Positions 1 through 8,624 are shown, counted from the stretch's first letter. The stretch is 64,000 nucleotides of DNA from Paenibacillus radicis (ex Xue et al. 2023) (GCF_024722015.1 NZ_JANQBD010000007.1:186001-250000), one strand, 5' to 3'. Notes: a model not told the origin generated them from the sequence alone. Program-made: numbers and translations.

Positions 1-81
1 AAACAGTACAGATTAAAACTAAAGGCTTACTTTTATCAAGTAACTTATGATACACTATAAATATAGAGGGAGATGATAATA

Positions 82-417
82 ATGGGCGATCATTCACTTT
101 GTCCGAAATTTGAAGCAGCTTTCGAAATTTTGGGGAAACGTTGGACAGGCCTCATCATCCATTCACTATTGAATGGGCCGCGCCGCTTCAAAGATATTTC
201 GGAAATGATTCCCGGCATGAGCGACAGAATGTTGGCAGAACGCTTCAAAGAACTTGAGGCAGCCGGACTCATCCTGCGCCATGTATATCCTGAAACTCCG
301 GTGCGTATCGAATACGAGCTGTCGAATAAAGGGAGAGCACTGCAGCCTGTTATGGAAGCTGTTCAGCATTGGGGCGATAATTGGATGCATATGAGTTGCC
401 CTGAAGCAAAGGAATAA
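82..417 (+). CDS. HxlR-type winged-helix transcriptional regulator
   Basis: Small DNA-binding regulator of 111 residues. It has the HxlR layout: an N-terminal Cys (LCPKFEAAFEILG), then the family-typical KRWTGLIIHSLLNGPRRF and SDRMLAERFKELEAAGLI helices and a winged strand at RIEYELSNKG. Family members usually sense redox or electrophile stress through the conserved Cys and control a neighbouring oxidoreductase. That partner is not in the window and may lie to the left. I prefer the ATG at 82 because GAGGGA at 66-71 is well spaced for it but too close to the ATG at 73. The inducer is unknown. Confidence 0.85.
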   Translation: MGDHSLCPKFEAAFEILGKRWTGLIIHSLLNGPRRFKDISEMIPGMSDRMLAERFKELEAAGLILRHVYPETPVRIEYELSNKGRALQPVMEAVQHWGDNWMHMSCPEAKE

Positions 418-550
418 GAGTAGAAATTCATTTAAGGCATGACGGGTTCGGCATTACTGATAACCGGAAACACAAGTAATGGTTGACCGCACTTCGGACT
501 TTCACAAGATACCGGACTCGTTCTGCTCACTACCCGTACAACACAATAAA

Positions 551-571
551 GACGATTCAAATTGAATCGTC
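551..571. repeat. Perfect 10-bp palindrome
   Basis: GACGATTCAA and TTGAATCGTC face each other around a single central A. The centre is too tight for a good hairpin and no T-run follows, so a dimer-binding site is as likely as a terminator. It lies between the HxlR gene and the convergent Spo0E-like gene. A smaller hairpin (GAAGCCT/AGGCTTC, 588-605) overlaps the stop of the latter. Confidence 0.4.
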
Positions 572-593
572 CATATCCTTATATACAGAAGCC

Positions 594-782
594 TTAAGAG
601 GCTTCATTTTGATGAAAACGTTTCTTTCTGCTTCGCATGGCTTTAAGTATTAATAAATCCAGCTCCATGCTCTTTTTCACAACTACAGGATTAGATAATT
701 CATACCCTTGAACATTTACTAATTCATTTAACTCTCCAACATAGGAATGAATTCTTTTTTCTAATTTGGTGGCTATGATCAT
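594..782 (-). CDS. Spo0E-like aspartyl-phosphate phosphatase
   Basis: Sixty-two residues, the usual size for Spo0E-family proteins. These dephosphorylate Spo0A-P (or other response regulators) and so restrain sporulation. The family signature is visible near residues 38-42 as SMELD, corresponding to the S-x-E-L-D motif that holds the catalytic region, within a short two-helix protein. An ideal AAGGAGG lies about 9 bases before the ATG. Which regulator it acts on cannot be read from sequence; Spo0A is inferred from the family. Confidence 0.8.
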   Translation of the reverse strand: MIIATKLEKRIHSYVGELNELVNVQGYELSNPVVVKKSMELDLLILKAMRSRKKRFHQNEAS

Positions 783-963
783 AATAATTGCCTCCTTGTG
801 TTGAGTTACCGTAATAACGGCAATACAAAATTACAATTAATGGCTTGTTTCATGCTACATTTTAAGTTACATTAATAATGTTATTTATTAGATTTAATAC
901 AGCTATTATCTCGTAATCATTTTAAAAAAGTTGCAGACTGGCGTTTGTTAGTCATTAAGTTTT

Positions 964-980
964 CTAACACTTTACTAACA
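964..980 (+). promoter_or_regulatory. Possible response-regulator operator (direct repeat)
   Basis: CTAACA occurs at 964-969 and 975-980, exactly 11 bp apart, the one-helical-turn spacing used by OmpR/PhoB-family dimers. An inverted GTTAG lies just upstream near 947. The repeats sit immediately before the ribosome binding site (AGAGGAGGG, 983-991) of the OmpR-type regulator gene, which suggests autoregulation. This is inference from spacing only. Confidence 0.35.
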
Positions 981-997
981 TCTAGAGGAGGGAATTC

Positions 998-1687
998 ATG
1001 TCTAAAATATTGCTGATTGAGGATGATCAAAGTATCGCGGATATGATTTCCATATATTTAGCAGAGGAAGAGTATGTTGTTCATTGGGCTGCCGATGGAA
1101 AACAAGGCATAGAGCTGTTTCACTCCATTGAACCGAATGTTATCATTTTGGATATTATGCTTCCAGATACGAATGGCATCGATTTATGCAGGCAATTTCG
1201 TGCCGAGTCTTCAGTTCCCATTATGATGATTTCTGCCAAAAGCGAAGTATCGGAACGTGTCAAAGCGCTAATTATAGGTGCGGATGATTATTTATGCAAA
1301 CCCTTTAGCATGCGGGAGCTTGCCGCCAGAACCGGAGCTCTGCTGCGAAGATCAACCATGGACAAGGCCCCGGCAGCCGAGGTAATTGAGAAAACGTACC
1401 CACACACCATTAAATTGGACTTGGAAAAACGCTGCATCTATTTACAAAATCATGCTGTAGAAACAACCTTCTCCGAATTCGAGATTATGCGTCATTTTTG
1501 GCTGCATCCAGGTAAAGTTTTTTCACGTGAAGAACTCTTAAATAATATCCGTGGTATTGATACCTTTGTGACCGAACGTTCCGTAGATGTACATATTACC
1601 AACCTTCGAAAAAAAGTGGAGGCCGATCCCAAAGAACCGAAGCATATAAAAACCGTTTGGGGCGTCGGTTACAAGTTTGAACTTTAA
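998..1687 (+). CDS. OmpR/PhoB-family response regulator, orphan
   Basis: Two-domain transcription factor of 229 residues. The receiver domain covers residues 1-120, with the acidic pocket at E8/D9/D10, phospho-acceptor D52 (IILDIMLPD) and the conserved Lys in CKPF. A linker is followed by a winged-helix DNA-binding domain ending in KTVWGVGYKFEL, the usual C-terminus of this family. No histidine kinase is adjacent: the next gene is a convergent spore lipoprotein, so the partner kinase is elsewhere. The RBS AGAGGAGGG is well placed before the ATG. Confidence 0.93.
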   Translation: MSKILLIEDDQSIADMISIYLAEEEYVVHWAADGKQGIELFHSIEPNVIILDIMLPDTNGIDLCRQFRAESSVPIMMISAKSEVSERVKALIIGADDYLCKPFSMRELAARTGALLRRSTMDKAPAAEVIEKTYPHTIKLDLEKRCIYLQNHAVETTFSEFEIMRHFWLHPGKVFSREELLNNIRGIDTFVTERSVDVHITNLRKKVEADPKEPKHIKTVWGVGYKFEL

Positions 1688-1690
1688 CAC

Positions 1691-1746
1691 AAAAACTCCT
1701 GCTAGTGACTATGCGATAATCCGCGTAATCCCTTGCAGGAGTTTTT
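1691..1746. terminator. Bidirectional rho-independent terminator
   Basis: AAAAACTCCTGC (1691-1702) pairs with GCAGGAGTTTTT (1735-1746). T-runs occur on both strands, so the element can end the response-regulator transcript and the convergent lipoprotein transcript. Confidence 0.85.
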
Positions 1747-1759
1747 ATTTCCCGTGCAT

Positions 1760-2494
1760 TTATCTTCTCGTATTATGGTCATTCGGGAAAACACGTTGTA
1801 CCAAAGTGTTAAATTCGTTCATATATGCCGACAGGTCAACACCTCGCTGCTGCTCTTTCTCATAAAAACGGATTCGCTGAACAAAATTAGGGTTCGCTGA
1901 TACGAATACTCTTTGAATATTGGGCGGAGACATGGCCAAAACCTGGCTTTTGATTTGAGATGACATGGTCATACTTAATCCTCCAGAATCTCCCCAATTA
2001 ATTCTAGCATTGCCTTTGTCCGTTCCGAATAAGCCGATTCCGCCCTTGGGAGTGACTTGATTCGCCATCATATCAGGATGGCTTTCAATATCTGGATTAT
2101 GCCCGTCCGGTATTACTGCAACATATGCGTTCGTTTCTGTCAGCAATACGGTAACAGCCTGTATACCTTGATTCCTCTCCAATGGTTTAGCCATTTCAGG
2201 TGAAAAACGCCATGCTTTTGTCAAATGGCTGTTCGTCATATCCAGCTGCTGGAAGGAGCCCGGATTAGCCGGCTTCGATCTTCCGGCCTGTTCATTCAAC
2301 CACTTCGACTTTACTCCAAGTGTATTATCTTCGTTATTGCGGCTATCCCTGTCAAATTGGGCATGCAGGTTCGATGACTCCACTCCGCCCCCAGATACTT
2401 TATGCTGCCCACCGCTGCAGCCGGCAGCTATAACCAGCAGTCCGCTCAATATGCCAACCCTCCAAATCGTCCAGCGAAATGGAATCATTCTCAA
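1760..2494 (-). CDS. YhcN/YlaJ-family sporulation lipoprotein
   Basis: Exported lipoprotein of 244 residues. A basic N-terminus and hydrophobic stretch are followed by the lipobox LVIAAGC, so Cys26 should be lipidated. The C-terminal half resembles the YhcN/YlaJ spore lipoprotein domain (TNAYVAVIPDG; VFVSANPNFVQRI). Family members are made in the forespore and found in the spore inner membrane. The probable start is a TTG at 2494 with AGGAGG 8 bases upstream; an ATG two codons in is the alternative. The 5' side carries a 20-bp palindrome. Confidence 0.82.
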   Translation of the reverse strand: MRMIPFRWTIWRVGILSGLLVIAAGCSGGQHKVSGGGVESSNLHAQFDRDSRNNEDNTLGVKSKWLNEQAGRSKPANPGSFQQLDMTNSHLTKAWRFSPEMAKPLERNQGIQAVTVLLTETNAYVAVIPDGHNPDIESHPDMMANQVTPKGGIGLFGTDKGNARINWGDSGGLSMTMSSQIKSQVLAMSPPNIQRVFVSANPNFVQRIRFYEKEQQRGVDLSAYMNEFNTLVQRVFPNDHNTRR

Positions 2495-2510
2495 AGGTTT
2501 CTCCTCCTAG

Positions 2511-2530
2511 AACTTTCCTTCAGGAAAGTT
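2511..2530. repeat. Palindrome upstream of spore lipoprotein gene
   Basis: AACTTTCCT and AGGAAAGTT are 9-bp perfect arms around a 2-bp centre, ending only a few bases from the RBS of the lipoprotein gene. It could be an operator or an mRNA hairpin that affects translation. Confidence 0.4.
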
Positions 2531-2661
2531 TACTTCGAATGCATCATAAATCAATTCATCGATGTATGCTTAGGATGGTTTCCAAGTCAGGAAAATATGC
2601 GTTCACCTGAACAACCAAAAGAAAATCAAATAACGTCCAAGGATAACATTGCCTTTGTATC

Positions 2662-2695
2662 AAAAAAGGAGCAAGCTTCTTTAGAAGCCTACTCC
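2662..2695 (-). terminator. Rho-independent terminator
   Basis: Read on the minus strand, GGAG-TA-GGCTTCT pairs with AGAAGCT-TG-CTCC and is followed by six T. It lies about 35 bases past the stop of the 164-residue hypothetical gene and would end that operon. Confidence 0.75.
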
Positions 2696-2727
2696 CTAAT
2701 CTGTAATTCAGGCGCAAACGACGACAA

Positions 2728-3222
2728 TTAATCTTTGTCCGACTCGCCTGTCCGGTCTATTTCTTCAAGCAATTTGCGTACGGCTTCCGGAGACAATTCT
2801 CCTGCCTGCTTAAACCGCAGCAATTGTTCTTTTATATTTTGGCCGATCTCCTCGTTTTCTGCCTCATCCTCGGTATAGGAAGGATCAAACCATACATAAT
2901 CTCCATCGGGTCCATTGCGCAAAAACGTTTTATTCCAAGCCTCCGGATATAAATAGGACTGTTCACTGAAAACAATCCCCAGTACATCGTCACTGTCCAA
3001 CGGCATTAAATGATGAAAGTTCTCTTCACCTGTACTTTCCGGACCAATGGCCGCCACCTGCTTATGCAGGTATGCATAATGAAGATAATGCTCCCCAGTC
3101 AGCTTGTCCTTGGCAACCTCATATAGCTCCAGTTCATCGCCGCTAAGCGCCTTGACTGTTTCCAATCGCTGCTGAAGCCATTCCGATGGAATTCGCTTAA
3201 ACTCCTTGAATGACATTTCCAT
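2728..3222 (-). CDS. Conserved hypothetical acidic protein
   Basis: A 164-residue soluble, acidic protein that I do not recognise. It is rich in Glu and Asp, has no signal peptide or membrane segment, and ends in a helical stretch of about 45 residues. AAAGAGG sits 9 bases before the ATG. It lies 26 bases downstream of the TRIC-channel gene on the same strand and is followed by a terminator, so it is probably the last gene of that operon. No function is proposed. Confidence 0.7.
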   Translation of the reverse strand: MEMSFKEFKRIPSEWLQQRLETVKALSGDELELYEVAKDKLTGEHYLHYAYLHKQVAAIGPESTGEENFHHLMPLDSDDVLGIVFSEQSYLYPEAWNKTFLRNGPDGDYVWFDPSYTEDEAENEEIGQNIKEQLLRFKQAGELSPEAVRKLLEEIDRTGESDKD

Positions 3223-3248
3223 AACTGTGAGCCTCTTTCTGCATGCCT

Positions 3249-3923
3249 TTATCCGGCTTCGATTTTTGATTTTGCGCCATTTTCCGTGCCGATCACCCTA
3301 GTACTTGGCAGCCTTAAGGAACGGCGCGGCAGACGCCATTTAAACAGAACAGAGAGCATCCGCAGAGCTACTATCAGTACAAATAAGGTTATAAGATGAT
3401 AAGGACCTTGAAACCAGCCCAAACCTATCATCAATCCGGCTAGCATACCCCAAACCGCATATATCTCATCTTGAAGTACGAGCGGCTTGCGTCCAGCCAA
3501 TACATCCCGTATTATGCCTCCGCCTATCCCAGTCATTACAGCAGCAACCATTATGGCACTAATCGGATGGTTCATATTAGCGGCATAAAGAGCACCTTGG
3601 ATGGAAAAAGCTGCGAGTCCAATAGCGTCAAAGAGCGATTCCCACGTTTTCCAGCGGCGAATCCAACTGACCGGCACAATAAACACTAGCCCCGCAGCAA
3701 TTAGTGCTGTTTTCAAGTACATCCCTTGCTCCCATAAGGTTGTTACAGGAACGCCGATGAGCAAATTCCTTACTACACCGCCGCCGAAAGCCGTTACTAG
3801 AGCAAGTACAAAAACTCCAAGAATATCATAATCTTCTTCCATCGCCACAACCGCACCGCTCACTGCAAATGCTATTGTACCGATAATACTGAATAGTTGT
3901 AGGTTAAGCTCAAGCAGTTCCAT
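3249..3923 (-). CDS. TRIC/UPF0126-family membrane protein (cation channel family)
   Basis: Integral membrane protein of 224 residues with about seven hydrophobic segments. It shows the duplicated three-helix repeat of bacterial TRIC (formerly UPF0126, YvgT/YadS) proteins. Each repeat carries a glycine-rich signature: FGGGVVRNLL near residue 47 and IGGGIIRDVLAGRKP near residue 133. TRIC homologues form trimeric cation (K+) channels; the physiological role in bacteria is poorly known. It starts 7 bases after the stop of the oxidoreductase gene, so the two are likely co-transcribed. Its own RBS is weak. Confidence 0.88.
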   Translation of the reverse strand: MELLELNLQLFSIIGTIAFAVSGAVVAMEEDYDILGVFVLALVTAFGGGVVRNLLIGVPVTTLWEQGMYLKTALIAAGLVFIVPVSWIRRWKTWESLFDAIGLAAFSIQGALYAANMNHPISAIMVAAVMTGIGGGIIRDVLAGRKPLVLQDEIYAVWGMLAGLMIGLGWFQGPYHLITLFVLIVALRMLSVLFKWRLPRRSLRLPSTRVIGTENGAKSKIEAG

Positions 3924-3930
3924 GTCTTTA

Positions 3931-5007
3931 TTATATATTCCAATCCAGTGTAACTACACTGCCTGTACGGGATGATTCGTAAATGGCTTCTAATACAAGA
4001 TTATTGGCCAGCCCGGATAGTCCTGATGTGATCGGTTCCTTTCCTTCACGGATACAATCCACAAAATGATTGCTTTGCCTTACCCGTGCGCCCTCATCAT
4101 TATCCGGAACACTGAGCTCAACCTCTGCCGTACGGTCAAACAACTCCGTAAAGAGCTTGCCTTTATTCCCGCGAAGCGTCGCTCCTCCCTCTGAGCCCAT
4201 TACATAAAGGTAAGGCTGATTGTCCAGCATATCCGTGTGCGCCGCCCAGCTGACATCCAGAGTTAGAGTGCTCCCATTATCGAGCTTGATTAAAGCCGTC
4301 GCCAAATCCTCAACATCATAGGTGCCGTTCCAGTCCGGTTTACCCCATGTCCCGATACCTTTACGCTTAGGACCAAATTCAGCATAGGTTGTGCCAAAAA
4401 CAGAAACCGGTCTCGCATTGCCCATCAAATGAAGGGATAAATCAAGCATATGCACCCCAATATCAATTAAAGGCCCACCACCTGATTTCGACATTTGAGT
4501 AAACCAGGTACCCCAGCCTGGTATTCCTTTACGCCTCATCCAGCCTGCCTTCACATTATAGATTTCCCCTATTGCACCCTTGTCGATTTGCTCTTTGACT
4601 TGAAGGTTAATAGCTTCCCAACGCATTTGATGGGCAATCATCAGTATTTTGTCAGAAGCCCGGTGTGCTCTAATGATCTGCTTGGCGGAGGCAGCGTTGA
4701 TAGCCATAGGCTTCTCCAATAATACGTGTTTTCCGGCCTCCAAAGCGCTTATAGCAATAGGAGCATGCATTTCATTAGGAACCGCAATGATAACCGCATC
4801 CAGATTAGGGTCCTGAAGCAGCTCTTCGTAGGATGCATGGACCTTCGGAATTCCATGCTCCTTGGCTCTCGACTCAGCCAATGAAACATATACATCGGTT
4901 ACAGCTGCAATAGCGGCTCCCGGTACTTTTTTAAATTCATTCATGTGTACATTGGCAATGTTGCCAGCGCCTATAACGCCTATTTGGATAATTTTGTTTT
5001 CCGACAT
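3931..5007 (-). CDS. Gfo/Idh/MocA-family NAD(P)-dependent oxidoreductase
   Basis: Sugar or inositol dehydrogenase-like protein of 358 residues. An N-terminal Rossmann fold has GVIGAGNIANVH near residues 10-21, and the family EKP motif (VLLEKPMA) near residue 97 supplies the catalytic Lys. The C-terminal alpha/beta domain contains GGGPLIDIGVHMLDL, where D and H are typical active-site residues. The exact substrate (a sugar, cyclitol or derivative) cannot be deduced. GGAGG precedes the ATG. It heads a likely operon with the TRIC protein and the hypothetical gene. Confidence 0.9.
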   Translation of the reverse strand: MSENKIIQIGVIGAGNIANVHMNEFKKVPGAAIAAVTDVYVSLAESRAKEHGIPKVHASYEELLQDPNLDAVIIAVPNEMHAPIAISALEAGKHVLLEKPMAINAASAKQIIRAHRASDKILMIAHQMRWEAINLQVKEQIDKGAIGEIYNVKAGWMRRKGIPGWGTWFTQMSKSGGGPLIDIGVHMLDLSLHLMGNARPVSVFGTTYAEFGPKRKGIGTWGKPDWNGTYDVEDLATALIKLDNGSTLTLDVSWAAHTDMLDNQPYLYVMGSEGGATLRGNKGKLFTELFDRTAEVELSVPDNDEGARVRQSNHFVDCIREGKEPITSGLSGLANNLVLEAIYESSRTGSVVTLDWNI

Positions 5008-5086
5008 CTCTCTAATCCTCCAAGGTTAACTGTTAAGTATAAACTGTAAAATACTATACCATAAAGCCTTGAAAATTCGCCAATAC

Positions 5087-5124
5087 AAAAAAACGGTTAT
5101 ATCGCCATAACAGCGAATGAACCG
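5087..5124 (-). terminator. Rho-independent terminator
   Basis: On the minus strand a CGGTT/AACCG outer stem and a TCGC/GCGA inner stem are followed by seven T. It begins right after the stop of the NarL-type response regulator gene. Confidence 0.7.
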
Positions 5125-5778
5125 CTATAAAATGCCCATATCCTTCGCTTTTTGAGCCGCTTCTTTACTGCTCTTCCCGCCAAGCTTGCGCAAGATATTC
5201 CCGACATGCACTTTGATGGTGCGGATCGAAACTACGAATTTATCGGCGATCTGCGTTTGTGTGTGGCCTTTTTCAATGAGATCCAGTACCTGGATTTCTG
5301 TCGGGGTAAGAAGGTCGCGCAGCTCTTTTACTCTAACCTCATGCTCAAGATCCTTTAGACGACGGAATTCTTCACGCATTTTGGCTGCCACGCTTGGATG
5401 AATGGAGCTGCGGTTAGCGTAAGCATTGCGAATCGATTGCGGGATCTCTGTAAAGTTCGATTTCACCATATAGTCGACAGCCCCAACCTTGAATGCCTCG
5501 AAGATAAGCTCCTTCTCCTCCATAGAGGTAAGCATAATCACTCGTGCACCCGTACACTGCACAATTTCCGCAGCGGCCCATATTCCTTCAGGGCTGTCAG
5601 ACATCATAATATCCATCAACACGACATCTGCTTCCACACGCTCAAGCAGCTCCACAGCAGCTTGGCCTGACGAAGCTTGGCCGACTATATCCAAGTCCGT
5701 TTCTTTGCCCAAATAGCTTATTAAGCCCCGAAGCCAATCCTGATCGTCCTCCACGATAACAACACGTATCCGGTTCAT
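5125..5778 (-). CDS. NarL/FixJ-family response regulator
   Basis: 217 residues. The receiver domain has E10/D11/D12 and a phospho-acceptor Asp in VVLMDIMMSD. The C-terminal LuxR-type helix-turn-helix spans TPTEIQVLDLIEKGHTQ to the IKVHVGNILRKLG recognition region. It forms a two-component system with the kinase just upstream; the two genes overlap by 4 bases (ATGA), so they should be translated together. Targets are unknown. A terminator follows directly. Confidence 0.93.
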   Translation of the reverse strand: MNRIRVVIVEDDQDWLRGLISYLGKETDLDIVGQASSGQAAVELLERVEADVVLMDIMMSDSPEGIWAAAEIVQCTGARVIMLTSMEEKELIFEAFKVGAVDYMVKSNFTEIPQSIRNAYANRSSIHPSVAAKMREEFRRLKDLEHEVRVKELRDLLTPTEIQVLDLIEKGHTQTQIADKFVVSIRTIKVHVGNILRKLGGKSSKEAAQKAKDMGIL

Positions 5779-7169
5779 CCTCCAACGCCGCCTTTCTTTT
5801 TAGGAAAATTAATAAATACCGAGGTGCCATGGTCAGGCTTGCTGTGGACTTCCATCGTGCCTTTATGCTTCTGTATGATAGTGTAGCAGTAGGATAAGCC
5901 CAGCCCGAAATTAAGCTTCTTGCCCGATTTAGTTGTATAAAAAGGATCAAATATCCGCTTTAGCTGCCTTTTATCCATTCCTGTACCCGTATCTTTAATT
6001 TCCACGGCAAGATTGCGTTTCGTTTCTGTCAGCTTAACTGTCAGTAGCCCTCCCTGAGGCATCGCTTCCGACGCATTTGTCAGTACATTCGTAAATACTT
6101 CAATCACCTGAGCCCGGTCCGCCCAAATGACTCCTTCACAACGAAAATCTCTGGCAATCTCAATGTTAAGGAAGCCTGGCTCCAGCATTTTCAGACAATG
6201 GTTAAGCAACAGCGAAAGCTTCTGCTCCTCTTTATGTAAAACTACCTCCTGCGTTTGGCCCTGAATACGATAAATCATATCATATATATGCTGGGAAGCA
6301 TTCATAATCACTTCAATATCGTTAACAAGCTGCTGAGGATCCGGCTGCTCGGCTTCCGATTTGATTTTTTCACTGAATAATCTGATTTTACCTACATCAT
6401 TTTTTATGGCATGATTCAATATCGATGTTCCAGAAGTAATCGCGCGCAACGTATAGTCGAGCTTTTGATTCCTGATGGATATTTGCAGACCCATGAAACC
6501 ATAGCGGAAGCTTGATATTAAAATAACGGCTAAGGTGAAGCCGATGACAGCGGCATTATAGCGCCACCATTCATAGATTCCGAACAAGGCTGGCAGCACA
6601 TACATCGTGAATAAAGCAAAAAATAACGTCGGTGCCGCAGCCAAAGCCGTCAGCATCCGGAGCTTCCGCAAAAATGTATTCCGCTCTTTAATAGCCCCGT
6701 GAAGCAGCATCCCTATTCCAATCATAATGTATGGAGTCGTCCAGCATACAACGTACCGGTATGGAATTGGATCCCCCGGTGCAGAATCAAAAGCGAAGGA
6801 GACTGCAGCAGGCAGGATAAGCAGCCATGCTAACTGTCGTTTCCAACGCCATAAATCCGCATTCGGGTGGTAAATCAATGAAAACATACAGAAGGTATAC
6901 GGAAGTCCATAGTAACATATGAGTGAGAATATCGTTTCAGCATGGCTCAATATGCGCACTACAGGTTCAGCGAGCCACCCTTGTTCGTACAGGTAAGGGG
7001 TTAACTGGTCATGAATAACTGCGGATAAGCCGCCGGATCCGCCGGTAAAGGCAATGCTGGCTATCCAGCGGGTTGTTGGCCTTCTCGGGTCCGTAACCAG
7101 CAGCAGCAAACCGATCGTCCATAATCCTATCAGCACAAACAGCATAACGATCCGACACATCCGTTTCAA
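5775..7169 (-). CDS. Membrane sensor histidine kinase (partner of NarL-type regulator)
   Basis: 464 residues. The first 230 contain about seven hydrophobic segments and no large extracellular loop. A kinase core follows with H in the NHAIKNDVGKIR H-box, an N-box (FTNVLTNASEAM), and G-boxes (DTGTGMD; GLGLSYCYTI). The start is unclear. TTG at 7169 and ATG at 7160 both lack an RBS, while the well-placed AGAAGG upstream leads into a different frame from an ATG near 7192. A rare start, a sequencing error or a translational frameshift could explain this. Confidence 0.88.
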   Translation of the reverse strand: MKRMCRIVMLFVLIGLWTIGLLLLVTDPRRPTTRWIASIAFTGGSGGLSAVIHDQLTPYLYEQGWLAEPVVRILSHAETIFSLICYYGLPYTFCMFSLIYHPNADLWRWKRQLAWLLILPAAVSFAFDSAPGDPIPYRYVVCWTTPYIMIGIGMLLHGAIKERNTFLRKLRMLTALAAAPTLFFALFTMYVLPALFGIYEWWRYNAAVIGFTLAVILISSFRYGFMGLQISIRNQKLDYTLRAITSGTSILNHAIKNDVGKIRLFSEKIKSEAEQPDPQQLVNDIEVIMNASQHIYDMIYRIQGQTQEVVLHKEEQKLSLLLNHCLKMLEPGFLNIEIARDFRCEGVIWADRAQVIEVFTNVLTNASEAMPQGGLLTVKLTETKRNLAVEIKDTGTGMDKRQLKRIFDPFYTTKSGKKLNFGLGLSYCYTIIQKHKGTMEVHSKPDHGTSVFINFPKKKGGVGG

Positions 7170-7238
7170 AAGAATAATAAGGGTGATTCATAGTTTTTAC
7201 CTTCTGAAGCCGATTAGTCCAAGTCAATTCCTAATATT

Positions 7239-7622
7239 TTAAATGGAATAATCCTTTTGCAGCTGCTCGAGCTCCTGCAAGCTGCGTTCCGCCCAATGAA
7301 CCGTTTGCTTCAGCTGTCGAATCTCTGAGTGAAGCGCCCGTTCCAATGATGTACGGTAATCCTGTACGGTACCATGAAACGTCTTAAGGGAGTACCGGGG
7401 AATCAAGGCTATCTCCTGAAATGCCAATGCACGGCGCTGGTGAAAGAACGGAACGTTGGGATCCATAGGGTTATGCAAATCCCCCTGTGTCGGATGCTTG
7501 ATAACCGCCAAAATTTTCACAGCTATTTTTCCCGATGGAGATACTTCAACAACCTCACCTGCGTACTCACCTGTCTTGTACTCCGCGGTAACTACACTTC
7601 CAATTTCAAACTGTTCGCTCAT
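7239..7622 (-). CDS. kapB: KapB, kinase-associated lipoprotein B
   Basis: The ATG at 7622, with AGGAGG 6-7 bases upstream, gives 127 residues, essentially the length of Bacillus subtilis KapB. Shared family features include the SH3-like start (FEIGSVVTAEYKTGEYAGEV), HPTQGDLHNP, VPFFHQRRALAFQE and a C-terminal helix WAERSLQELEQLQKDY. KapB is needed for expression or activity of the sporulation kinase KinB in B. subtilis. A KinB-like kinase gene lies at 28959-30215, which fits, although it is not adjacent. No lipobox is visible here despite the historical name. Confidence 0.85.
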   Translation of the reverse strand: MSEQFEIGSVVTAEYKTGEYAGEVVEVSPSGKIAVKILAVIKHPTQGDLHNPMDPNVPFFHQRRALAFQEIALIPRYSLKTFHGTVQDYRTSLERALHSEIRQLKQTVHWAERSLQELEQLQKDYSI

Positions 7623-7701
7623 GGGTTTCCTCCTAGAATTTTTTTGAATGCAAATCGGGTATCCCAATCCTCTTACGAGCATTGACGGATCTAGCTTCTT
7701 C

Positions 7702-8016
7702 CTATGCGAATTCTTGAAACCATCGATGCAAGTCATCGACAGCCTGCATTCGGTATCTTTTGCGTAAAACTCCGTCCGGCCCAAAGCCCGCTAAACAAGG
7801 CACACTTTCTATCTGCCACTCTAAAGCTATCTGCGGACAAAAGTTAATATTGCATTTCACAATGGGCAGCTTCGGGTCAAGGGCCAGAATGACCTGCAGC
7901 ATACGTTCTGTCATTTTGCAGGTGCCGCATAGCGGGGTGTAGAAATAAATGAACTGCCGCTCTGTCTTTCCACTCAGCTCCCACTCCTTCAACTGCATCT
8001 CTGTCCATTCTATCAA
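7702..8016 (-). CDS. Thioredoxin-like protein
   Basis: A thioredoxin-fold protein of 104 residues if it starts at the TTG at 8016, which has AAGGAGGG 7 bases upstream; the longer reading from 8082 has no RBS. The active site is C-G-T-C (YTPLCGTCKM), followed by the cis-proline region ESVPCLAGF. No signal peptide is seen, so it should be cytosolic. It probably reduces disulfides, but a specific partner cannot be named. It lies between a conserved hypothetical gene and kapB on the same strand. Confidence 0.82.
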   Translation of the reverse strand: MIEWTEMQLKEWELSGKTERQFIYFYTPLCGTCKMTERMLQVILALDPKLPIVKCNINFCPQIALEWQIESVPCLAGFGPDGVLRKRYRMQAVDDLHRWFQEFA

Positions 8017-8099
8017 AGTCTGACCCTCCTTTTTTAAAAATAGGACTTGCTCACTATACATTAGCTGCAAAATCAAGCTCAATTCTCTCGGCGGGACAG

Positions 8100-8624
8100 C
8101 TATTCTGTAGCAAAATGTTGATCCAGTCGCTCCAGACTCAGAAGAAAATGCTCTAACAGGCTAGGAATATCGTCTATCTGTCTCTCGTCAAGCTTTCTCA
8201 AAAACTGTACAGTCAGATGGTTTTCCAGCTTCACAGGTTGTTTGCCATACTCCATATGAATACTTTGGGCTATGCTAACTTTATCTCCCCATATGTCAAT
8301 CATCTGCTTGGCAGCTAATGCACAATCCCGCTCCATATCTTGAATTGGGAAAATAAATGTAAGCTCCAGACCGCAGCCTGGCTGTTCACCGGACTGAGAC
8401 AGCAGCTCTGCAGCTAAGTCTGCAAGGGATGCCGTCAACAGGATACGGCCAATTACTTGCCCTCCCTGCTTTCTTACCGCTTCCATTCCAAAACTGCGAG
8501 ACATCGTAGCTAATTCAACCCGATCCGTTCGTTGAATAATTTGAACAAAATCGTCTAAATCCATGTCATACATGGCGCCTTCAAAGACAACTTTTAGATT
8601 ATCATAAATAGTTGGATCAAACAT
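8100..8624 (-). CDS. Conserved hypothetical protein
   Basis: A soluble 174-residue protein with a good RBS (AGGAGA) before its ATG. I do not recognise the family. It mixes helices and strands, has no membrane segment, and contains Cys residues near positions 84 and 99 that do not form a clear motif. It is the first gene of an apparent three-gene unit with the thioredoxin-like protein and KapB, 83 bases upstream of the former. No function is assigned. Confidence 0.7.
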   Translation of the reverse strand: MFDPTIYDNLKVVFEGAMYDMDLDDFVQIIQRTDRVELATMSRSFGMEAVRKQGGQVIGRILLTASLADLAAELLSQSGEQPGCGLELTFIFPIQDMERDCALAAKQMIDIWGDKVSIAQSIHMEYGKQPVKLENHLTVQFLRKLDERQIDDIPSLLEHFLLSLERLDQHFATE

